This document shows positions 33,465-42,115 of a DNA stretch of 64,000 nt, one piece after another. The notes under the pieces were generated by a model that worked only from the letters and a program-made list of their open reading frames with translations, made no database searches and was not told where the DNA came from. Source of the DNA: Aquabacterium sp. (GTDB lineage Bacteria; Pseudomonadota; Gammaproteobacteria; Burkholderiales; Burkholderiaceae_C); NCBI GenBank assembly GCA_023266355.1, contig JAHFQM010000010.1:50256-114255 (forward strand), given 5' to 3'. A program made the translations under genes and the position numbers. Every line of letters starts with the position of its first letter. The first letter of the stretch is position 1.

Positions 33465-34700
33465 ATGAGCTCAGGCCTTCACCCTCCGTCCTCCTCTCTG
33501 TCTCCGACCCCGCCGCAAGCGCTGGCGGGCCTGCGCGTCATCGAACTGGGGCAGCTGATCGCCGGGCCGTTCGCGGGCAAGACCCTGGCCGACTTCGGCG
33601 CCGAGGTCATCAAAGTCGAGCCACCGCCCAACGAGGGTGGGCCGGGCGGTGACCCGCTGCGCCAGTGGCGCATGTGCCACAACGGCACCAGCGTGTGGTG
33701 GCAGGTACAAAGCCGCAACAAGCGCAGCGTGGTGCTCGACTTGCGCACGCCCGAAGGCCGCGAGGCGGTGGCCCGTCTCATCGACGAGGCCGATGTGCTC
33801 ATCGAGAACTTCAAGCCCGGCACGATGGAGAAATGGGGCCTGGGCTATGAGCGCTTGAGTGCGCGCAACCCGGGCCTGATCATGCTGCGCATCAGTGGCT
33901 ACGGGCAGACCGGGCCTTACCGCGAACGCCCGGGCTTTGCCGTGGTCGCCGAGGCCATGGGCGGCATGCGCCACCTCAATGCCGAACCCGGCCGCGTGCC
34001 GGTGCGCGCCGGCGTCAGCCTGGGCGACACCCTGGCCGGTTTGCACGGTGCCATCGGCATCCTGCTGGCCTTGCAGGCGCGCCACCACAGCGTCAGCTCC
34101 GAGGCGCCCAAGGGCCGGGGCCAGGTGGTGGACGTGGCCTTGTACGAGGCCGTTTTCAACTGCATGGAAAGCCTGCTGCCCGAGTACAGCGCCTTCGGGG
34201 CCGTGCGCCAGCCCGCAGGCTCGGCGCTGCCGGGGATCGCGCCCAGCAATGCCTATCCTTGTGCCGACGGCATGGTGGTGATCGGTGGCAATGGCGACTC
34301 CATCTTCAAGCGATTGATGATCGCCATCGGCCGCGACGACCTGGCCACCGACCCGGAGCTGGCCAGCAACCCGGGGCGTGTGCAGCGCGTGGCCGAGATC
34401 GATGCCGCCATCGGCGCCTGGACCGGCACGCGCGCCGTGACCCAGGTGGTGGACGTGCTCAACGCCGCCAGCGTGCCGGTGGGCCGCATCTACACGGCCG
34501 AGGACATCGCCCACGACCCGCACTACCAGGCCCGCGAGATGCTGCTGAACGTGACTTCGGCCGATGGCCTGACGGTGCAGGTGCCGGGCATCGTGCCCAA
34601 GCTGTCGGCCACGCCCGGTGCCATCACGCGGCGCGCGCCGACCCTGGGCGAAGACACCGAGGCCGTGCTGGCCCGCATCCAACCTTCCAACGGAGCCTGA
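33465..34700 (+). CDS. CaiB/BaiF family CoA transferase
   Basis: A 411-residue family III CoA transferase. Family segments are LAGLRVIELGQLIAGPF, DFGAEVIKVEPP, NKRSVVLDLRTPEGREAV and ISGYGQTGPYRERPGFA. These enzymes move CoA between carboxylic acids; the substrate cannot be told from sequence. It starts 39 bases after exbD on the same strand but is functionally unrelated. It is followed closely by the MFS-acyltransferase fusion gene. Confidence 0.9.
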   Translation: MSSGLHPPSSSLSPTPPQALAGLRVIELGQLIAGPFAGKTLADFGAEVIKVEPPPNEGGPGGDPLRQWRMCHNGTSVWWQVQSRNKRSVVLDLRTPEGREAVARLIDEADVLIENFKPGTMEKWGLGYERLSARNPGLIMLRISGYGQTGPYRERPGFAVVAEAMGGMRHLNAEPGRVPVRAGVSLGDTLAGLHGAIGILLALQARHHSVSSEAPKGRGQVVDVALYEAVFNCMESLLPEYSAFGAVRQPAGSALPGIAPSNAYPCADGMVVIGGNGDSIFKRLMIAIGRDDLATDPELASNPGRVQRVAEIDAAIGAWTGTRAVTQVVDVLNAASVPVGRIYTAEDIAHDPHYQAREMLLNVTSADGLTVQVPGIVPKLSATPGAITRRAPTLGEDTEAVLARIQPSNGA

Positions 34701-34704
34701 CACC

Positions 34705-36633
34705 GTGAGCCATGAACCCCACAGCGGCCACCAAAGCGGTCACCACAGCGGCCAGTTCGGCCTGCTGCGCCAGCGCCGCTTCGGCCCCTTCTTCCTGACG
34801 CAGTTCCTGGGCGCGGCCAACGACAACCTCTTCAAGTTCGCCTTCACGGTGCTGGTGACTTACCACCTGCAGGTGAGCTGGTTGCCCGCGCAGATGGCGG
34901 GGCTGGTGATCGGTGCGCTGTTCATCCTGCCGTTTGTGCTGTTGTCGGCCACGGCTGGGCAGTGGGCCGACAAGCACGACAAGGCCTTCATCATGCGGGC
35001 GGTCAAGCTGCTGGAGGTGGGCATCATGGTGCTGGCCGGCATCGGCTTCTGGATGGAGCTCGTGCCCTTGCTGCTGGGCTGCGTCTTCCTGATGGGGCTG
35101 CACTCCACGCTGTTCGGGCCGGTGAAGTACGCCTACCTGCCGCAGCACTTGAGCGAGCGCGAGCTCACCGGCGGCAACGGCATGGTCGAGATGGGCACCT
35201 TCGTGGCCATCCTGTTGGGCAACGTCACCGGCGGTTTGCTGATGGCCATGCCCGATGTGGGGCGCCAGCTCGTGGGCGCGTCCTGCCTGGGCGTGGCCGT
35301 GTTGGGCTGGTTGGCGGCGCGGGCCATTCCCGCTTCGCCCTCGTCCGACCCGGGCCTGCAGATCAACTGGAACCCGGTGAGCGAGACCTGGCGCAACCTG
35401 AAGCTGGCCGCCGAGTACCCCAGCGTGTTCCGCTCGCTGCTGGGCATCTCGTGGATGTGGTTCTTCGGCGCGGTCTTCCTGGCGCAGTTCCCGTCTTTCG
35501 CGCGCGACGTGCTGGGCGGCGACGAGCACGTGGCCTCGCTGTTGCTGGTGGTGTTCTCGGTGGGCATCGCCGTGGGCTCGCTGCTGTGCGAAACCTTCTC
35601 GCACCGCCATGTCGAGATCGGCCTGGTGCCCATTGGCGCGGTGGGCATGACGGTGTTCGCGCTCGACCTTTACTTCGCCTCGCGTGGCCTGCAGCATGGC
35701 ACCGACGCAGCCCTGTTCAGCGTGGGCGAATTCGTCGCGCAACCCGCCCACTGGCGCGTCATGGTCGACCTGGCCTTGCTGGCCTTCAGCGCGGGCCTGT
35801 ACAGCGTGCCGATGTACGCGCTCATCCAGCTGCGTGCTCAACCGAGCCACCGCGCCCGCATCATCGCGGCCAACAACATCCTCAACGCGCTGTTCATGAT
35901 CGTCAGCAGCGTGCTGGCCGGGGCCTTGCTGGGCGCGGGCTTCAGCATCCCCGAGGTGTTCGGCGCCACGGCGGTGCTCAATGTGCTGGTGGTGGGTTAT
36001 GTGTTCTGGCTGATGCCCGAGTACATCATCCGCCTGGTGATGCTGTTCGTCACCCGCATCGTCTACCGGCTCAAGGTGCGCGGTGACCTGAACCTGCCCA
36101 CCGAGGGCGCGGCCATCCTGGTGTGCAACCACGTGAGCTTCGTGGACGCCATCATCCTGGGCGTGACCAGCCCGCGACCGATGGTCTTCATCATGGACCA
36201 CCGCATCTTCAAGACGCCGGGCATCGGCTGGTTGTTCAAGGCGCTCAAGGCCATCCCGATCGCGCCGCAAAAGGAAGACCCGCAAGCCTACGAGGCTGCT
36301 TTCGAGCGCGCCCGCCAGGTGCTGCGCGAGGGCGAGTTGCTGTGCCTCTTCCCTGAGGGCGCCATCACCAAGGACGGCCAGTTGCAGCCCTTCAAGGCCG
36401 GTGTCATGAAGATCCTGGAGACGAACCCCGTGCCCGTCATCCCGGCGGCGCTGCACAACCTGTGGGGCTCGACGTTCTCACGCATCGACGGTGCGGCCAT
36501 GAAGCGTCCGCTGCGCCGAGGGCTATTCAACCGCATCGGCCTGGTGGTGGGCGAGCCTGTTCCGCCCGAGCAGGTCACGCCCGAAGGGCTGCAGCAGCGT
36601 GTGCAGGCCTTGCTGGACGCGCCTTCGCCTTGA
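34705..36633 (+). CDS. MFS transporter fused to a PlsC-type acyltransferase
   Basis: A 642-residue fusion. The first about 430 residues form a 12-helix MFS (LplT-like lysophospholipid flippase) domain with FLGAANDNLFKFAFTVLV at the start. After a linker, a 1-acylglycerol-3-phosphate acyltransferase domain follows with the catalytic NHVSFVDA (near residue 475) and the substrate motif FPEGAIT (near 549). Together they could import and re-acylate lysophospholipids, like LplT-Aas but without the acyl-ACP synthetase part. The start is GTG at 34705 with GGAG nine bases upstream. Confidence 0.9.
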   Translation: MSHEPHSGHQSGHHSGQFGLLRQRRFGPFFLTQFLGAANDNLFKFAFTVLVTYHLQVSWLPAQMAGLVIGALFILPFVLLSATAGQWADKHDKAFIMRAVKLLEVGIMVLAGIGFWMELVPLLLGCVFLMGLHSTLFGPVKYAYLPQHLSERELTGGNGMVEMGTFVAILLGNVTGGLLMAMPDVGRQLVGASCLGVAVLGWLAARAIPASPSSDPGLQINWNPVSETWRNLKLAAEYPSVFRSLLGISWMWFFGAVFLAQFPSFARDVLGGDEHVASLLLVVFSVGIAVGSLLCETFSHRHVEIGLVPIGAVGMTVFALDLYFASRGLQHGTDAALFSVGEFVAQPAHWRVMVDLALLAFSAGLYSVPMYALIQLRAQPSHRARIIAANNILNALFMIVSSVLAGALLGAGFSIPEVFGATAVLNVLVVGYVFWLMPEYIIRLVMLFVTRIVYRLKVRGDLNLPTEGAAILVCNHVSFVDAIILGVTSPRPMVFIMDHRIFKTPGIGWLFKALKAIPIAPQKEDPQAYEAAFERARQVLREGELLCLFPEGAITKDGQLQPFKAGVMKILETNPVPVIPAALHNLWGSTFSRIDGAAMKRPLRRGLFNRIGLVVGEPVPPEQVTPEGLQQRVQALLDAPSP

Positions 36634-36700
36634 GCGTGGCCGATGCATCCGTCACGCACACGACACAATCCGACCCCCGCCTTGCCCTAGCATTCGCGCC

Positions 36701-37393
36701 ATGACGAACCTGCTTTCACGCGCGGCCTGGGCCCGCGTCATCCCCTTCGTGCTCTTCATGGCCTTGCTGGCCCTGCGGGCGCAGCTCACACCTTCTTCGC
36801 CCGATGCGGTGCCGGGTGCCTTCGATGGCCGCTGGGTCTATGGCCTCGCGGTGGTGGTGGTGACGGCCAGCCTGATCGTGCTGCGCCGCCAGTACACCGA
36901 GTTGCTGGCCGGCAGCCGCCTGAGCTGGCAGCACGCGCTGCTGTCCATCGTGGTGGGCGTGGTGGTGTTCAAGCTCTGGATCAGCCTGACCGAGCCCTGG
37001 ATGGTGCTGGGCGAGCCCGCCGCGGGCTTTCGCCCGGTCAACGCCGAGGGCGAGCTGATGTGGGGCCTGATCGTGCTGCGCTGGGTCGGCGCGGCCCTGA
37101 TGGTGCCGGTGATGGAGGAGCTGTTCTGGCGCGGCTTCCTGATGCGCTGGGTGGACAACCCCGATTTCGAGCAGGTGGACCCGGCCAGTGTGTCCGTCAA
37201 GGCGATCGCCTTGTCCACCCTGGTCTTCATGTTGGCGCACACGCTGTGGCTGGGCGCCATCGTGGCTGGCCTGGCCTATGCTTTGTTGTACCGCTACACG
37301 CGTTCGCTGTGGGCGGCCGTGTTGGCGCATGCCGTGACCAATGGCGTGCTGGGTGTGTGGGTGGTGGTGTATGGCAACTGGGCATTCTGGTGA
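36701..37393 (+). CDS. CPBP/CAAX-type intramembrane protease
   Basis: A 230-residue multi-helix protein of the CPBP (Abi/Rce1-like) family. Its catalytic motifs are visible: MEELFWRGF (EExxxR), FMLAHTLW (FxxxH) and HAVTNG. The length and layout resemble the CAAX-protease-related proteins linked to exosortase/PEP-CTERM systems; a PEP-CTERM protein is encoded further along at 60185, but no exosortase is in the window. The ATG at 36701 is used. It is followed by an EEP-family gene 28 bases later. Confidence 0.85.
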   Translation: MTNLLSRAAWARVIPFVLFMALLALRAQLTPSSPDAVPGAFDGRWVYGLAVVVVTASLIVLRRQYTELLAGSRLSWQHALLSIVVGVVVFKLWISLTEPWMVLGEPAAGFRPVNAEGELMWGLIVLRWVGAALMVPVMEELFWRGFLMRWVDNPDFEQVDPASVSVKAIALSTLVFMLAHTLWLGAIVAGLAYALLYRYTRSLWAAVLAHAVTNGVLGVWVVVYGNWAFW

Positions 37394-37421
37394 TCCGGAC
37401 GATGGGCAGGCCTTCCAGCCC

Positions 37422-38441
37422 ATGAAGTTTTTCCTGAAGGCCACCGTGGTGCTGGTCGCCGTGGCGGTGGCCGTGCTCTGTGCGGGCCAGGTCGTGGAGC
37501 CCCGGCAGTTGCCTGGGCTGGTGCTGATCAACTACGTGCCGTTCCCGGCCTACCTGCTGCCCGTGCTGGTGGCGGTGCTGGCCTCGTGCTGGCTGGGCTG
37601 GGCCTGGCGGGTGGTGGCGCTGTCGTGTCTGGCGGTGACGCTGACGGTGGTGATGGGCTGGGCCTGGGGACATGCCGACGAAGGGCATGGCCGCGTGCGC
37701 TTCATGACCTACAACGTCAAGGCCTACATGGCATCGCAGCGGCCTGGCGGGTTTGCCGAACTGGCCCAGGAGGTCACCGAGCAACAGCCTGACATCATCG
37801 TGATGCAGGACGCGTTGCGGCTGTCCAATGGCGAAGATGGCCGCGAGATGGACGCCCTGTCCCAGGTCATCCGCCAGCACCGTGAGGTGTACCAGTTCGG
37901 GCAGTACGTGGTGGCCAGCCGCTGGCCTTTGCAGCGCTGCCAGGTGGGTGGCATCCCGATCGCGGGGCGCTCGCACGGTTTCGTGACCTGCCAGGTCCAG
38001 GCCCACGGCGTGACGCTGAACGTGGTGACGGTGCACTTCCTCAGTCCGCGCGATGGCCTCAACGCCGCGCGCAAGGAAGGCTTCGACGGCATGGCCGACT
38101 GGCAACAGAACATGCTGGCTCGGCTGCAGCAGACCGGCCTGCTGGCCGAGCACCTGCGCTTGATGTCCGGCCCCATCGTGCTGGGCGGTGACCTGAACGC
38201 GCCCGAGGCGTCTGCCGTGGTGCAGACCTTGCTGAACACGGGGCTGCGCGATGCGTTCTCATCGGCGGGTTCGGGCTATGGCTACACGCACGGGCACCAC
38301 CTGCTGCGCGGCCTGTCCTTCCTGCGCATCGACCACATCCTCGTCAGCAAAGACATCGGGGTGAGCGATGCCTTCGCGGGTGGGCGCGAGGCCTCGCAGC
38401 ACCGGCCGGTCATTGCCGATCTGTGGGTGCACCGCCAGTGA
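37422..38441 (+). CDS. Endonuclease/exonuclease/phosphatase (EEP) family membrane protein
   Basis: A 339-residue protein with three N-terminal helices (about 5-25, 28-53 and 62-80) followed by a periplasmic EEP catalytic domain. Catalytic features are TYNVKAY, VVTVHFLSP, the metal-binding GGDLNAPE, RIDHILVS and the closing SQHRPVIAD. Substrates in this family range from nucleic acids to phospholipids; with the membrane anchor, a lipid or surface substrate is plausible. It is followed at once by a strong inverted repeat and converges with the next gene, overlapping it by 32 bases. Confidence 0.82.
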   Translation: MKFFLKATVVLVAVAVAVLCAGQVVEPRQLPGLVLINYVPFPAYLLPVLVAVLASCWLGWAWRVVALSCLAVTLTVVMGWAWGHADEGHGRVRFMTYNVKAYMASQRPGGFAELAQEVTEQQPDIIVMQDALRLSNGEDGREMDALSQVIRQHREVYQFGQYVVASRWPLQRCQVGGIPIAGRSHGFVTCQVQAHGVTLNVVTVHFLSPRDGLNAARKEGFDGMADWQQNMLARLQQTGLLAEHLRLMSGPIVLGGDLNAPEASAVVQTLLNTGLRDAFSSAGSGYGYTHGHHLLRGLSFLRIDHILVSKDIGVSDAFAGGREASQHRPVIADLWVHRQ

Positions 38442-38949
38442 TGCGATGGGCCCACGCCTTGCGCCAGGCCTTGAGCCGCTGGCGCAAGGCGTGGGCCCAG
38501 CGCGTGGCGGCTTGCCAGGCAGGGCTTTGCCGCAAGGCGTCGAGCATGCGCGTCTTCCAGGCCATCCAGCGCGTGAACAGGCGCGCGAACCAGGCCAGCT
38601 TCATCAGCGTGGGCTGGGTCAGCATGAACAGGCGGGCTGTCAGCGCCGTGCCACCCACCTTGGCCGCGACGATGACGGCCAGGCCCAGCAGCACATGGCC
38701 CTGGCCCAGCCAGTACAGCGCCAGCAGCTTGAGCGGCAGCAGGGCCAGCACGGGCACGGCAAAGAGCATCAAGGCCCGGTAAGGCGGCAGGCCGCGGATG
38801 CGGCCCTCGACCCAGCGCAGGCCGGGCAAGCGCCCGATCCAGGCGAGCAGGGCGGCGAGGTGTTCCCAGCCCCATTCTTCGAACAGCAGCAGCAGGGCGA
38901 TGGCCCAGATGCCGAGGGTGCGGAGCGCGTGGATCAGCCGTGCGAGCAT
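38410..38949 (-). CDS. Uncharacterised membrane protein
   Basis: A 179-residue protein with three or so hydrophobic helices (about 11-27, 55-78 and 82-100) and a basic, Trp/Arg-rich C-terminus (WKTRMLDALRQSP, then WAHALRQ). It is not recognised. The last codons overlap the 3' end of the EEP gene by 32 bases on the other strand and hold a 21-bp perfect inverted repeat. It lies downstream of tgt on the same strand, where yajC and secD would often be. Confidence 0.7.
   Translation of the reverse strand: MLARLIHALRTLGIWAIALLLLFEEWGWEHLAALLAWIGRLPGLRWVEGRIRGLPPYRALMLFAVPVLALLPLKLLALYWLGQGHVLLGLAVIVAAKVGGTALTARLFMLTQPTLMKLAWFARLFTRWMAWKTRMLDALRQSPAWQAATRWAHALRQRLKAWRKAWAHRITGGAPTDRQ
38447..38499. 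terminator. 21-bp perfect inverted repeat (bidirectional hairpin)
   Basis: Arms at 38447-38467 and 38479-38499 are perfectly complementary over 21 bases, with an 11-base loop. The hairpin begins six bases after the EEP stop codon and lies inside the 3' end of the opposite gene, where it encodes the WAHALRQ...AWAH stretch. There is no T-tract. It may end transcription of the EEP gene or block convergent read-through. Confidence 0.6.
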
Positions 38950-39021
38950 GGGCCGCAGTATGCCGAGCGCGGCCGTGCCGCGTGTGAAGCGCAGGTAAAG
39001 GCGCGGCGGTGAGTTTGGGTG

Positions 39022-40161
<1,140 letters not shown>

Positions 40162-40175
40162 GGGGGCTCCGAGGT

Positions 40176-41237
40176 TCAGGCGCGCTGGATCAGCATGGCA
40201 TCGCCATAGCTGAAGAAGCGAAAGCGTTGTGCGATGGCGTGGGCGTAGAGCGACTTGATGTGCCCGTACCCCGCCAGGGCGCTGACCAGCATCATCAGCG
40301 TGCTCTTGGGCAGGTGGAAGTTGGTGACCAGCACGTCCACCACGCGGAAGTCGAAGCCCGGGGTGATGAAGATGTCGGTGTCGCGGCTGCCGACCTGCAC
40401 GATCTCATCCGGCTTGGCGTGCAGCGCCGCCGATTCGAGTGCGCGCAGCGTGGTCGTGCCGACCGCAACGATGCGCCCGCCCGCGGCCCGCGTGGCGCGG
40501 ATGGCATCGGCCGTGGCCTGGGGCACCTCGAACCACTCGCTGTGCATCTTGTGCTCGGCGAGGTTCTCGGTGCGCACCGGCTGGAAGGTGCCGGCACCCA
40601 CGTGCAAAGTCACCTCGGCGGTGGCGATGCCGCGCTCGCGCATGCGGGCCAGCAAGGCCTCGTCGAAGTGCAGGGCGGCGGTGGGGGCGGCCACGGCGCC
40701 GGGTTCCTTGGCGAACACCGTCTGGTAGCGGCGCACGTCGTCTTCTTCGTCGGCGTGGGTGATGTAGGGCGGCAGGGGCACGTGGCCGTGCGCATCGAGC
40801 AGCGCGAACGGGTCGCCGTCCAGGCGCAGGTGGAAGAGGCCGTTGTCCGGCCCGCAGCGGCCCAGTACTTCGGCGTCGAACGCATCCGCGAAGCGCACCT
40901 TGGCACCCGGCTTGGGCGACTTGCTGGCGCGCATGTGGGCCCACACCTCGTTCGTGCCGGGCAGCACGCGCTCGACCAGGGCCTCGACCGCACCGCCCGA
41001 GGCCTTGGCGCCGTACAGGCGGGCCTTGATGACGCGGGTGTTGTTGAAGACCAGCAGGTCGCCAGGCTGCAGCAGCTCGGGCAGCTCGCGGAAGATGCGG
41101 TCGGTGGCGGGGAGGGCGCGGCCGTCGAGCAGGCGCGAGGCGCTGCGTTCGGCGGCGGGGTGCTGGGCGATCAGGGCCTCGGGGAGCTCGAAATCGAAGT
41201 CGGCGAGGGTGAAGGCGGGCGGGGCAGACAGGCTCAT
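40176..41237 (-). CDS. queA: S-adenosylmethionine:tRNA ribosyltransferase-isomerase
   Basis: A 353-residue QueA that turns preQ1-tRNA into epoxyqueuosine-tRNA using SAM as ribosyl donor. Family segments are FELPEALIAQHPAAERSASR, LLVFNNTRVIKARLYG, TLHVGAGTFQPVRTEN and FHLPKSTLMMLVSA. It is first of the queA-tgt pair and divergent from the DUF3348 gene. Confidence 0.96.
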   Translation of the reverse strand: MSLSAPPAFTLADFDFELPEALIAQHPAAERSASRLLDGRALPATDRIFRELPELLQPGDLLVFNNTRVIKARLYGAKASGGAVEALVERVLPGTNEVWAHMRASKSPKPGAKVRFADAFDAEVLGRCGPDNGLFHLRLDGDPFALLDAHGHVPLPPYITHADEEDDVRRYQTVFAKEPGAVAAPTAALHFDEALLARMRERGIATAEVTLHVGAGTFQPVRTENLAEHKMHSEWFEVPQATADAIRATRAAGGRIVAVGTTTLRALESAALHAKPDEIVQVGSRDTDIFITPGFDFRVVDVLVTNFHLPKSTLMMLVSALAGYGHIKSLYAHAIAQRFRFFSYGDAMLIQRA

Positions 41238-41431
41238 GCTTTTGAGGGGCGGACGGGCCCCGTGCCAAAAAGGGGTGCATTGTCGCTCACCGTTTAGACT
41301 TCCGCCTCCCCGACCGTCCCCCTGCAGCCTCTTTCTGGCTGTCTTTGCCTGCCTCTGTCCGTCCTCGCCTGGTCCTTGCGTCCGTGTCCGCTCCTGTCTC
41401 CCTCCCCCCTGCTGCCGCGCCCAAGACGGCC

Positions 41432-42115
41432 ATGCCGGCCGTGCGCGCGAACTTCGCCAGCTCGCGGCTGGTGCGCTTGCTGAGCGCGGCCACGGCGCGG
41501 GAGCAAGACGCCCCCCGGCAGGACTTCGCCGAGCGCCTGGCCCAGTGGTTGAGCGCGGTGGACACCGTGCGCCTGCACGCGGCCTTGCCGCCAGGCCCGG
41601 TCGGAGCCATCCCCACGACCCTGTCGGCAGGCGCGAAGGCCTTGCGTGAGCGCACCGACGCCGAGCTGGCCCAGGTGCGTGCCGCGCTGACCCAGGGCAT
41701 CGCGGCGCAGGCTGCCCAGGCGCTGCGCGACGCCCCCCACGAAGCCGATGCGGGCCACGCGCCGCACCGCAAGCGCCACCTCGACCAGCAGGGCCAGATG
41801 GCGCAGAAAGTCGCCGCCCTGCGCGCCTCGGTGCGCCAGGCCCTGTCCCAGGCCTCGCCCCGCCTGCGTCAGCTGGCCGCGCTGGACGCCGTCCTGGAGC
41901 AGACCCTGGGCGGGCGCGAGCACAAGCTGATGGCCGCGGTGCCCCTGCTGCTGGAAAAACGTTTCGAGCAGTTGAAGCGCGCGCAGCCCGAGGGCTGGCA
42001 TGGCGCCTATGTCGGAGAGATGCAGGAGATGCTGCACGCGGAGCTGGACCTCCGCCTGCAGCCGGTCATTGGATTGATGCACGCGTTGCGCAGCGAGGTC
42101 GAGAAGCACCCATGA
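41432..42115 (+). CDS. DUF3348 family protein, first gene of a motor-like operon
   Basis: A 227-residue soluble, strongly helical protein matching the DUF3348 pattern (RANFASSRLVRLLSAATA at the start; HEADAGHAPHRKRHLDQQGQMAQ in the middle). No function is known to me. Its stop overlaps the next start (ATGA at 42112-42115), so it is made together with the DUF802 stator-like protein and may be a cytoplasmic partner of it. The start is uncertain: ATG at 41432 is used, but an in-frame GTG near 41385 is possible. Confidence 0.75.
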   Translation: MPAVRANFASSRLVRLLSAATAREQDAPRQDFAERLAQWLSAVDTVRLHAALPPGPVGAIPTTLSAGAKALRERTDAELAQVRAALTQGIAAQAAQALRDAPHEADAGHAPHRKRHLDQQGQMAQKVAALRASVRQALSQASPRLRQLAALDAVLEQTLGGREHKLMAAVPLLLEKRFEQLKRAQPEGWHGAYVGEMQEMLHAELDLRLQPVIGLMHALRSEVEKHP

